Shown: positions 1 to 9,235 of the stretch, piece after piece | Layout of the letters: every line of letters starts with the position of its first letter | How positions within the stretch are numbered: position 1 is the first letter of the stretch | The notes under the pieces: model-generated | The model's database searches: none | What the model was told of the DNA's origin: nothing | The model's input: the letters and a program-made list of their open reading frames with translations, nothing else | Source: Syncephalastrum monosporum B8922 | Taxonomy: Eukaryota; Mucoromycota; Mucoromycetes; Mucorales; Syncephalastraceae | Reading direction: 5' to 3' | Assembly (NCBI GenBank): GCA_000697355.1 | Contig: JNEN01001236.1 | Location: 1-64,000, forward strand | Length of the DNA: 64,000 nucleotides | Program-made: the position numbers and the translations under genes

Positions 1-301
1 AGCCAGGCCATGGTCCTTTTACCATGTCTCATAATAAACACCAATGTTATTGACGTGTCAGATCATATCGTCATTGCCAAGCCAGTGAGACCTACTAATT
101 CAGGTACTCAGCTCAGGTGCTAATATAATAACAAGTCCCGGCATCACTTAGTGTGGGCACTAGGCTAATAACGGATATCTCAGACATTCTTGTCTCGGCA
201 ATACTTTGTCACTTTGTTCTGGACAACATGTCTCGGTATTATTATTAGGCAGTATAGATGGAGAGTAACCGTTCTAAGACTAAGTGGTGACATTTACCAC
301 A
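1..301 (-). mobile_element. LTR fragment, inverted, truncated by window edge
   Basis: Read on the minus strand from 301 downward, the sequence starts TGTGGTAAATGTCACC and runs in register with the LTRs at 512 and 2079. It shares the start, the CACTTAGTC block, the TATACTGCCTAATAATAAT block and the ACCGAGACAAG block. It is clearly diverged from them (many mismatches), so it is an older copy or a sister family. An LTR of this family is about 511 bp, so the other end would lie outside the window. No coding capacity is visible. Confidence 0.6.
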
Positions 302-312
302 CACATTATCTT

Positions 313-371
313 TATCCACCTGGCCTTGTACTATACAGCCAAAAGGATACCGACACAAGGCCAGGTGGATA
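313..371. repeat. 17-bp perfect inverted repeat (hairpin)
   Basis: Arms 313-329 and 355-371 are exact reverse complements (TATCCACCTGGCCTTGT) separated by 25 nt. The hairpin lies between the inverted LTR fragment and the plus-strand LTR. No gene is seen in 302-511. Confidence 0.7.
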
Positions 372-511
372 TAGGGATCAAAAGAGTAGAGGGTGGATAA
401 GATGCCCTTTATTATTTTTACTTCTCGCCTATTTATATTTTTCTATGTCTTCGCAATTGCCTGGCGAGAAGAGGATAAATATAATTATGAGCAACGTTTA
501 GAAATAGTTAG

Positions 512-1022
512 TGTGGTAGATGTGACCACTTAGTCATTGATACGGGTGCTCTCATTCTATACTGCCTAATAATAATACCGAGATTGAATGCCAAGAAAGA
601 AATAAATATTATTACCGAGACAAGCACGTCTAATACGATAATGATTACCCGCAAAGATGACAAAAAAGAGCCGTATAAGGAATACCGGCATTTCTATTAT
701 AACATTGACATAAATCAAGGTACCTGAAATTAGTATGTTTCACTGCCTTAGCATTGACACATTTATCCGACATGTCAATTGAAATTTATCCGCATCACGC
801 ACCCTATACCGATTGGCTCGTATACAACCGAGTATCCGGATCATGGCATCATAAATGAGATTCAAGAAGAATATATAAAGGGCAGACTCTAGTAGCCAAG
901 TAGAATCAATCAAGAACACAAGTTCACACACACACGACTATCTCTATAAAAACCTACACACATTCTCACTGACTCTTTTGTCCCTTTCTATCTTTCTTTA
1001 TTTTCTGCCCTTCATATATCAT
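512..1022 (+). mobile_element. LTR copy 1 (probable solo LTR)
   Basis: A unit of about 511 bp starts TGTGGTAGATGTGACC and ends CATATATCA, the TG...CA ends expected of a retrotransposon LTR. It is nearly identical to 2079-2588, with about eight mismatches counted by eye. The seven bases TAGTTAG occur directly on both sides, which would fit a target-site duplication of a solo LTR, although seven is longer than the usual 4 to 6. Short open frames inside are not taken as genes. Confidence 0.75.
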
Positions 1023-1094
1023 AGTTAGAAATTCATTTTATTACTAATCTTTATCCTGATTATCTGATTAATAATAGTTTTTGTAAATAATATA

Positions 1095-1310
1095 CAGTGG
1101 GCGTCAAAAGTGGCCAAATGTTTTGCACTTTTGACTATATACTCGGATATCTCAACGAAGACGTACTGTAGAGGCATGAGATAACATTTATAAGAAAGCT
1201 AAAACTATTGGCTACAATAAGACATAAGTTTTGTTACACATATCCAAATAAGGAAGGAGCTGCGGACACAGAAAGTCGGAGGGTGCATTTGGCCACTTTT
1301 GACGCGCATG
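1095..1310. mobile_element. Tc1/mariner-like non-autonomous element
   Basis: Inverted ends share a perfect 20-bp core: GCGTCAAAAGTGGCCAAATG at 1101-1120 and its reverse complement at 1286-1305. The left end reads CAGTGGGCGTC after a TA, typical of Tc1/mariner termini; the right end is similar with one gap and one mismatch and lacks a clear flanking TA. The interior of about 165 bp encodes nothing recognisable, so this is a MITE-sized relic. Confidence 0.6.
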
Positions 1311-1503
1311 CTCAATTTTCCTAAACTTAACTTTATTGAATCACTAATACTCTGTCCAATATCCCTTCGCCTTTATAACAGCTCGGCAACGCTCAGGCAT
1401 GCTTTTTATAACCTTTTGGCAATCAGTTTTGGTTATTTTGTACCACGTTTCATGGATGCGTTCCCAGTGCTCGATCATGCCCGATGGAGGGGTATCATAA
1501 TCT

Positions 1504-1522
1504 AGATGTGTATAAGAGACAG
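1504..1522 (+). other. Tn5 mosaic end (Nextera adapter) embedded in assembly
   Basis: AGATGTGTATAAGAGACAG at 1504-1522 is an exact 19-of-19 match to the hyperactive Tn5 mosaic end used in Nextera libraries. It is preceded by ATCT, as in the mate-pair junction adapter, where two mosaic ends abut. A natural fungal origin is very unlikely. The base order across this point should be treated as unverified. Confidence 0.9.
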
Positions 1523-2065
1523 ACAGCCCATATACATTATTATACCATGATCAACATATGACATGCATACATATTATTATCTCCAGTCGACGTCATGCAC
1601 GCAACCTGGAGGGGGGCTATGTGGTAAACCATCACCCGTCGGGTCATCTCGTTACCGTTGAGAAAGTCTAGATTGGCCTCTATACCCAATCGTAGTATCG
1701 GTTGCTATCATGCACTTATTCAACTCCTCCATCGCCGGTTCAATTAACTGCATATGAAACCGTAAAGAAGTATTCCATACTGCTTCTCTCATCTAATGGC
1801 ACAGTTCCATATGCAAGCTGCATCTGCCATTGTATATTCAATCACAGGTACACCGTACCTGATGAAAATATTTTATTATCTTATTACTGGTTCTTTCTAC
1901 TCAGCTGGATGAAACATATTTAATTCTATATAAGACGATAGTTGGATAGACATAGTTATCATATCATATCTTTTACCTGATACTCGACTTACTCAATATA
2001 AGTTCAGTCTCACTCATTCTCTTGTTACCTTTTATTTTCTCTACTACTCATTTTTCTCGCTATAT

Positions 2066-2078
2066 CTCAAGGGGGTAA
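2066..2078 (+). other. Polypurine tract upstream of LTR copy 2
   Basis: The purine run AAGGGGGTAA lies immediately before the TGTGG start of LTR copy 2. That is where a retrotransposon plus-strand primer lies, so copy 2 looks like a genuine 3' LTR with its internal domain to the left. No reverse transcriptase, integrase or gag can be read in 1523-2065. Confidence 0.5.
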
Positions 2079-2588
2079 TGTGGTAGATGTGACCACTTAG
2101 TCATTGATACGGTTGCTCTCAATCTATACTGCCTAATAATAATACCGAGATTGAATGCCAAGAAAGAAATAAATATTATTACCGAGACAAGCACGTCTAA
2201 TACGATAATGATTACCCGCAAAGATGACAAAGAAGAGCCGTATAAGGAATACCGGCATTTCTATTATAACATTGACATAAATCAAGGTACCTGAAATTAG
2301 TATGTTTCACTGCCTTAGCATTGACACATTTATCCGACATGTCAATTGAAATTTATCCGCATCACGCACTCTATACCGATTGGCTCGTATACAACCGAGT
2401 ATCCGGATCATGGCATCATAAATGAGATTCAAGAAGAATATATAAAGGGCAGACTCCAGTAGCCAAGTAGAATTAATCAAGAACACAAGTTCACACACAC
2501 ACAACTATCTCTATAAAAACCTACACACATTCTCACTGACTCTTTTGTCCCTTTTTATCTTTCTTTATTTTCTGCCCTTCATATATCA
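2079..2588 (+). mobile_element. LTR copy 2 (3' LTR of a truncated element)
   Basis: Second copy of the LTR at 512-1022, same orientation, TGTGG...CATATATCA. A polypurine tract precedes it; CACATGG follows. The distance between the two LTRs (about 1.06 kb) is far too short for an autonomous element and contains the adapter at 1504, so the pair may not belong to one insertion. About 98 percent identity by eye suggests recent activity or gene conversion. Confidence 0.75.
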
Positions 2589-2674
2589 CACATGGTCGTC
2601 TCAAGAGATGTTTGACCATTTTTACCGCATTTCGTCTGCGACGCACACCGACTTCACCAGTTCCACTCTGAATG

Positions 2675-2957
2675 ACCCAATAAGTAAGCAGACCTCGAAG
2701 TGTAATATCATGTGACGTCCTAGCGTAGCGCTGGACTCACTTATTACACGAGAGGTCTGCTACGGTCTTTCACCCACCCGCCCGCCTGCTTTCTGCTCGT
2801 CTGTTCGCTCTCTTCAAAGATGTAGTAATAGATTAGCTGTCAAAATTTTTTTATCTTTGTTCGCAATTAAAACGGAGAACTTAGGAAACCCAATAAGTAA
2901 GCAGACCTCTCGTGTAATAAGTGAGTCCAGCGCTACGCTAGGACGTCACATGATATA
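2675..2957. repeat. Foldback/TIR repeat with 56-bp inverted arms
   Basis: 2705-2760 and 2901-2956 are perfect reverse complements (56 bp), separated by 140 bp. In addition a 22-bp direct copy occurs at 2675-2696 and 2888-2909, so one end motif appears in both orientations at the left side. This suggests nested or rearranged copies of a small DNA transposon. No coding sequence is visible. Confidence 0.65.
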
Positions 2958-5451
2958 TTTCTTTTGGTCTCCCAATCGTATAGCTTATCCGCGCGGCTAC
3001 TGTAATAGCTTCTTTGAAGGAGACATTACTGAGACTAATTATGGAGCAAACAGATCATACCTGTGTTAGAGATGATGTGATATTGAGGATGGAATAACAA
3101 CATCCATGATGAGCAACCATCTCATAACTACACACAGCTTTGAGAGTAGACCGTTTTCATAAAGATGAGTCGACCTGACAGATAAATGGTTTATCAATAT
3201 ACTGACAACAAAGTCAGTCTTTACTAAAAAAAATCGAGAATCCGAAGAAAGCAAATACTACTCTGTTCCGAGCGAGTCCAGACCTTATGGTCATTTGTGC
3301 GGACGGTTTCGTTGAATACCGCAGAGAGTGTCACGGACGCGTTTTACGTCAGAAGGCGCGAGAAGCCTCAGTCGAGAACGATTTACCAGCCGATGGTGAC
3401 ATTGTCATTCATATCGAATTCGCTTGTAGTGGAGATGATGATCCTGGTGGGATGAGTAATGTCGGCAGTGTGTACATTCTTGAATTGTAAGTTTCCTGGA
3501 GAAGCTGTGACGGAGAAACCTAAAAAAAGAAAAGCAAGTGTACAGTACACTGTGCATCTGGAGGTCGGATATCCATACGAAGACGAGCTATAAAGATTAA
3601 CTGGAGGTTTCCAATTGCGCTTTTGTTTCCATAGTAGTGCACGTATGTTGTCACTATATCGTTACAGCTATAGGATCATGTCTTTGATCATGTCGATTAA
3701 TTTTGATGATCTGTACACGGCCAGAACAGGGCGACATCACCATCTCCGTGGCAATGAAGAAATGAAACTGAAAACAGACAGACTGTGGTGCCACGGATCT
3801 GAAGGCAGAAGGGCTCATTCACATCTCGAACGCTGAATGAAGGTTCACGTGTGATGGCAGCGAGCTGTTTACGAAGCTGCTTATATCTATACCAAGCGCC
3901 AAGCTTCTCTTGCAACATCATTTGAAGACGTCACTTGCTATCTGCCGGGTATTTATATAAGCGCATTGTACTCATTACAATAGGCTTTCAAGCGAAGGCT
4001 GAAGGGACATATGAAAGAGAAATAAAATCACCAATTGATCCCTGTATACCGATTGATGAATCTGAGCGTCAGTAGGACGAAGAAAATTCGAAAGAGGCAT
4101 GTTAGCTGTCCTCAGGACCAGATTCGCTCCCGAGAGATGCCATGTTTATACTTTCCAGCAAGCCGTAGCTCGTACTAGTCACTCGATATGCGCTATTGTA
4201 TAATTGTTTAGAAAAGAGTATAATCATTTTCGTTAGAGTCATACTTTTAGATGGACGCGAACGTCACGCGTGGAAAATTCTGGACGTCCGCTTACTGTGG
4301 GTACAAGCTGACGAACAAACCTTTAAACCTGAACTTCTCTTTCTCGGCGTATACAGACATTATAAAACTTTGCCGAGTTTGATTGTCTAGCTGTTTTCTA
4401 TGGCTCGTTCCTTCTTCCTCTTCTCGCTTCTCCGCCGCATGTTTCATTAAGCACTTGGCAGGTTGTCGAGCCTTCAACGTCCCAGTACTGATGTTCCTTA
4501 CTCATGATGTATCTGTTTCCGCTTGCGCATGGTTGGTTAACAGCGCATCGACAGCGTCCGCATCTCCGAGCGAGCAAGGGTCCATGGCCCCCCTTTGCTT
4601 GGCAATTGATACTTACATTGCTCTTTCAAGTACTTTGTCGTCACACTACCCCAAGCTCTATACTGTCTCTCGTCGGGTTATCGTCGGACTACTGTGCTAC
4701 CGTTACTTCTATCTGTGTTGCGAAAGTGCGTGCCTTCCGGCGAGTCACTGCTAATTGCTTTTCTTCTGTCTTACCGTAGCTTTTACTGCAGCCATATAGC
4801 CATTCGATCAGTCTTCGGAAACATGCGGTCGTAGTCTTGCTTGCTTGATGTCGATTTGAGTCCGTCGGGCTCTATCACGAAGGTTTGTGTCGGGCGGGGG
4901 GCAGGGTTTTCCTCGTCCTGGATTGATTGCCACTCAAGCCGCAGAGGGCCATCGACCCTGCACAGCGATTGCCCGTCCCTAAAGATGATAACGTAGGACG
5001 AAAGTGGGAAATGAAAATATCTTACCCAGCTTACAGGAGGTACTGTACTTGGTAGAACCTTTCCGATTCTGGCTGGTCGGATTAATATTTCTTTCCTGGA
5101 TATATCGTTCAAGTCGAGCTGCACATGCACCAAGGTACAATGCTAAGGCAGATTGCAAACCGACTTATGTTTCAAAAGTTAGGAACAGCTTTGATTTAGT
5201 TTCTGGTAAAATAGAAAGTATGAAAACCCTAGCGCTAGGAATCCGAAAAAAAAAAAACGAAATGGACAAATGACATGAAGGTTTCTGGGGCGGTGTTTCA
5301 AACGTTAGAAAAACGGGCTGATTGGCGTATGCGGGTTGGGGCGTCAATCGTCTGCCTGTTTTTCTTGGAGATATCTGCTTTTCATTATAGTTAGTTTTAT
5401 CATTATTCTGTTCTATTTTATTTCATTTGCTCTTTTTTTACGGCGTTGACC
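2958..5451. other. 2.5 kb without a supportable gene
   Basis: Only short open frames on both strands; none shows a recognisable domain or a convincing splice chain. The frame at 3287-3490 (67 codons, plus) is the most protein-like but stands alone. A TATA-like stretch at about 3950-3957 has no gene behind it. The last 100 bp before 5452 are pyrimidine-rich, as expected of the leader of the following gene. Confidence 0.4.
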
Positions 5452-7347
5452 ATGGACTTTTTCGATTTCGGCGGGCCGCATGACGTCTACAGCACAAACG
5501 GCAACATCAATCACGACGCCCATGAGCATGATTTTTTAGCGTTTGCGAATGGGACGACTGAATTTACGCATCCTACGAGCCATGAAGATCTGCAAGCAAG
5601 TCAGTCACAGACGCTTCCCTTCAAACTGGACGGGTCCTTTGCAGAGCCGCAGCTCACACCGGATGGAAAGGACAGCCACGCATATACCAACAGCAGTGTC
5701 CTTACCGGCCATAACCCGGAGTACACCATGTCACCGCTCCAGATATCCACTCGCCCCGGCCAAAACATCCGCCACACACGGAAAGCGGTAGACGAGATCA
5801 CTAGTTTCAATGAAGACGAGGTACTTGTGCTTTCTCAAAGAAAAAAGAACCGAGTTCCTTTTTTTATTCTGGATTTGATTCGGTTCTATCTCTTTTATGC
5901 TGGTGCAAATACGAATACTCATCTCGATGTCTGTTCCTCTAAACAGGAGTTTTTCAGCCCACTGGAGTCTCCAGCAATCGCACCCACGTATGATACACCA
6001 CTTCATCGGCGAAAGGATGGGATGATAAACGCACGGTTTTCGCCGCTCACGTCACCGGCACTGAACGCCCAGCAACAGCATGGCCTCGATCCCCATTTTA
6101 ACCAGACTAGCACCCCCGAGAACATCCTGCAGCAAAAGCTTGCTTTGATTGAGCAACAACAGCAGCAGTTGCGCACTGCCCACCGCCAGATGCAAGAGCA
6201 CCACACCCCGCTCACCACCACAACCACAACCCCCACCATAACGACACCATCGTCATCGAAGGATAACAATACACATCAGCATCAGCACCAGCATCAGCAC
6301 GAACAACAACAACAACAACAACAACAGCACCAGCACCAACACCAGCATCAGCACCAGCAGCCGATTGCGCCCTCCCCGCATCTCCATCCCTATGTTTCCC
6401 CGAGCACGTCTGACGTGAGTGCCCCCTTCTCCCGTCCTTTGGCGCCCGCCACGCCGTCGCTACTCATGAAACTCGGTGGTGGTGGCGGAACCACGCCTGC
6501 TCAGCTGCAGCACCAGCAGCACCAGCAGCTCCAGCACCAGCAACAACACCCGCTGCAACAGCAGCCATACAGTCATGTTGTGGATAACATGCCATCTCTT
6601 CCGGCGGCCATGCTGGAAGATAAACAGCCGCAGCCGGCTGCGGGAAAATCCAAGACGCCGTCCAACAAACGACGAAAGACAACGCGGGCTTCAGCTGCCT
6701 TCACGTCACCAGGACTGGCCCCTACTGCTCACATGTCTCCTCGGCCTCATGCAACGGCCCCGACGATAGCCGCGCTTGTATCCCCTGCCGCTCTTCGCCC
6801 TCAGCCAATAGCATCATCGCCACGTGCCCTCAAACCACTCATCTCGCCTTCGTTGCAGCCGAACGGGAAACGCTTGTCGGCCATGGAAGAGCAGGTCGCA
6901 GCCGCCGAACTGGCCACCAAGAGCAACTACCAAAACATGCGCGAGGGCAAAGCCAAGAGCCTTGGGATTGACTTCTCCAGCTCGTTCCAGTCCGGCGTCG
7001 AGAATCGACGGTCGGCTCACAAGGCGGCGGAGCAGAAGCGGAGGGACACGCTGAAACAAAGTTTCGACTCGCTTCGCCAGGAACTGGCCGACGCGTTGAT
7101 TGATGCGGACATGGAGCAGGGCCCTGCACGCCAAGCCCTGAGAGAAGAAAAGGAGAAAGAGGTCAAGCAGATGAGCAAGGTGCTGCTCATACAGCACTCG
7201 TACGAATACATCCTACGACTCAAGAACCAAAACCGCCACAAAGACGACGAAATGGAGAAATTACGGGACCAGGTGCGTCACTTACAGAAGCAGCTTCAAG
7301 ACGGACCGGCACCTACGTCAGGAAACGGAACACATGCGGGTCACTAG
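5452..7347 (+). CDS. bHLH transcription factor (Pho4/NUC-1-like class)
   Basis: DNA-binding regulator, presumably nuclear. Exons 5452-5820 and 5947-7347 give 589 aa. The start is the ATG in ACCATGG after a pyrimidine-rich leader. The C-terminal bHLH (roughly residues 485-570) begins NRRSAHKAAEQKRRD, with the His, Glu and Arg residues that contact an E-box. It has an unusually long charged loop and is followed by a leucine-bearing coiled coil. Serine-proline modules occur in the middle, including EFFSPLESPAI just after the intron and RFSPLTSPAL, resembling conserved activation motifs of fungal bHLH proteins. A His/Gln repeat tract lies near 6277-6360. The 126-bp intron keeps frame and has no stop, so a 631-residue retained form is possible. 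The family is secure; the exact orthologue is inferred. Confidence 0.85.
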   Translation: MDFFDFGGPHDVYSTNGNINHDAHEHDFLAFANGTTEFTHPTSHEDLQASQSQTLPFKLDGSFAEPQLTPDGKDSHAYTNSSVLTGHNPEYTMSPLQISTRPGQNIRHTRKAVDEITSFNEDEVLVLSQRKKNRVPFFILDLIRFYLFYAGANTNTHLDVCSSKQEFFSPLESPAIAPTYDTPLHRRKDGMINARFSPLTSPALNAQQQHGLDPHFNQTSTPENILQQKLALIEQQQQQLRTAHRQMQEHHTPLTTTTTTPTITTPSSSKDNNTHQHQHQHQHEQQQQQQQQHQHQHQHQHQQPIAPSPHLHPYVSPSTSDVSAPFSRPLAPATPSLLMKLGGGGGTTPAQLQHQQHQQLQHQQQHPLQQQPYSHVVDNMPSLPAAMLEDKQPQPAAGKSKTPSNKRRKTTRASAAFTSPGLAPTAHMSPRPHATAPTIAALVSPAALRPQPIASSPRALKPLISPSLQPNGKRLSAMEEQVAAAELATKSNYQNMREGKAKSLGIDFSSSFQSGVENRRSAHKAAEQKRRDTLKQSFDSLRQELADALIDADMEQGPARQALREEKEKEVKQMSKVLLIQHSYEYILRLKNQNRHKDDEMEKLRDQVRHLQKQLQDGPAPTSGNGTHAGH

Positions 7348-7456
7348 GCTCTGCGTCTTTTTCGTCCTGTTTGTCACTCTTCTTTTTTCTTTTTTCCTTT
7401 TTTTGTTTCCTCTCTTTTATTGTAGTTTCTTATTTTTTTCTTCCTTTTTTTTTTTT

Positions 7457-7488
<32 letters not shown>

Positions 7489-7646
7489 TTTGCCTCTTCT
7501 TCCTTTCCTATCTCACGTACAAGCACACCACATCTACTTACCTTACCTATCTACATACACACACACACAGCCGCTCTCCCCTCACAACAAGCAGATTACA
7601 TACACATTCATCACCAACTAAACAGTCAATAACAATAATATACGAC
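7348..7646. other. Intergenic, poly-T tract and pyrimidine-rich leader
   Basis: Between the bHLH stop and the kinase ATG. It contains an almost pure T run at about 7444-7490, broken by one C, then a CACA-rich stretch. Probably 3' end of the first gene and promoter/leader of the second; no open frame is credible here. Confidence 0.5.
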
Positions 7647-9235
7647 ATGGGCTTCTTTCAGACCCTCCTCAATTCACAATCCAGAGCGGTTGCTAATCCC
7701 AAAGGAGTCAGCGATGTTCCCCAATGTGCAACCGAGAAGCCTCCTTCAATGGACAGAACCCGATCCAGCCATTCGCAACCGCCGTCGGCTCAGGCACCCC
7801 AGCCGAATCACCGACAACAAAAAGAGGTGCCCACTGTCAAGAGTACGTCCGACGCGCGGTTCCAAATCCTTGCAGACGGCAGCCACGTTCACCGCCTGAG
7901 CTGGTCTGCCCACAGCCGATTTGCATCCTCTCTGAATGGCCTTGTGGACGGGCTGTTCAACAGGGACTCGAACCGCCCGTTCAAGTTACCGCTGTGGGGA
8001 GGTGAAAAGCTATCGCCTGACACGCTGCAGGAGGAGCGCGCGGCAGTCGATGCAACGCTCCGTCGCACAACCTCCGACTCTTCCCTCACCCAAAAGTGGG
8101 GTACCTGCCACGAAGTCATCGGCAAGGGCGCGTTTGGCAAGATCAAGATTGCACACAAGACCGACGGCACGCACGAACGCCTGTATGCAGTCAAGGTGGG
8201 GGGGATCTCTTTTCATTTTATTGCATTGTATTGCAGTTCATTGCATTCCCATGATTGCTCTGTTCTATCTTGCTTTTTCTTGTTATTCTGGTATTGTTTT
8301 GAGCTCATGGAGTGTAATATTGGGTCTCCATTTAGGAATTTCGGAAAAGGAGTTCAGAATCGTCCAAGGGTTATGTCAAAAGGCTAACCTCAGAATTCTG
8401 CATCTCCTCCACGCTGTCCCATCCGAACGTCGTGCGCTCGCTCGACCTCCTGCCTCTCAACGAGACCTCGCCTATCTACTGCCAGGTCATGGAGTACTGC
8501 GACGGGGGCGACCTCTTCAACCTCATTTTCGAGACCTCGGACGGCCTGCAGCCCGTGGAAGCCAACTGCTTTTTTAAGCAGCTCATGCGTGGCGTCGATT
8601 ATCTGCACAGCATGGGCATTGCGCATCGTGACCTCAAGCCAGAGAACTTGCTGCTGAACCGCAACGGCTGTTTGAAGATCACCGATTTTGGCTCGGCCGA
8701 CTGTTTCCAAGCCATGTGGAAAGAAGACGCGATGCACTTCTCCAAAGGCCTTGCTGGCTCTGAACCTTATATTGCGCCGGAAGAGTTTGTTCAGCAAGAA
8801 TATGACCCGCGCAAGGTCGACATCTGGAGTTGCGCTGTCATTTACATGGCCATGAAGACCGGTTGCTTGATGTGGCGGGTGGCCGTCTCCGGCGAAGACG
8901 ACGACTATGACAAGTACATTAGGTTCCGCCAGCTCTTGGACGAGGAACGCCAAAAGGCACGCATGCGGGCCAAGCAGCAAGAATCAGGCGGTCAGTTGGA
9001 TCGTGAGCAGGTCCTCCGTGCGCGTGAATCCATCCGGAAGCGGGCCAAGGAGAGCGGCTGTGATGTGCTCGAAGGTCTCGAATTTGGCGCCAAAAAGCTC
9101 ATCTATCGCATGCTGGATCCCAATCCTACCAAGCGCATTCTGACTAACGAAGTCCTCCACAATGAATGGTTCGCCCGCCTCGACTGCTGCCAAGAAGACG
9201 CCCCCGCCTCTTCATCGTCACTATCGTCATCATGA
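7647..9235 (+). CDS. Ser/Thr kinase, Hal4(Sat4)/Hal5 family
   Basis: Exons 7647-8195 and 8336-9235 give 482 aa. Kinase domain: glycine loop GKGAFGKIKIAHK, catalytic Lys in YAVK right at the splice junction, HRDLKPENLL, DFGSAD and GSEPYIAPEEF. The segment after the junction (EFRKRSSESSKGYVKRLTSE) and the phrase GSEPYIAPEE are hallmarks of the fungal Hal4/Hal5/Npr1 kinases, which in yeast stabilise plasma-membrane cation and nutrient transporters. A charged insert of about 50 residues lies between the APE and C-terminal subdomains. The N-terminal 140 residues are disordered. The 140-bp intron splits the lysine from the following family motif. A role in ion homeostasis is inferred from family membership. 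Confidence 0.9.

Noticed and set aside
740..931. 63-codon minus-strand frame (also at 2307-2504)
   Set aside because: Lies entirely inside the LTR repeats and is duplicated with them; no coding signal.
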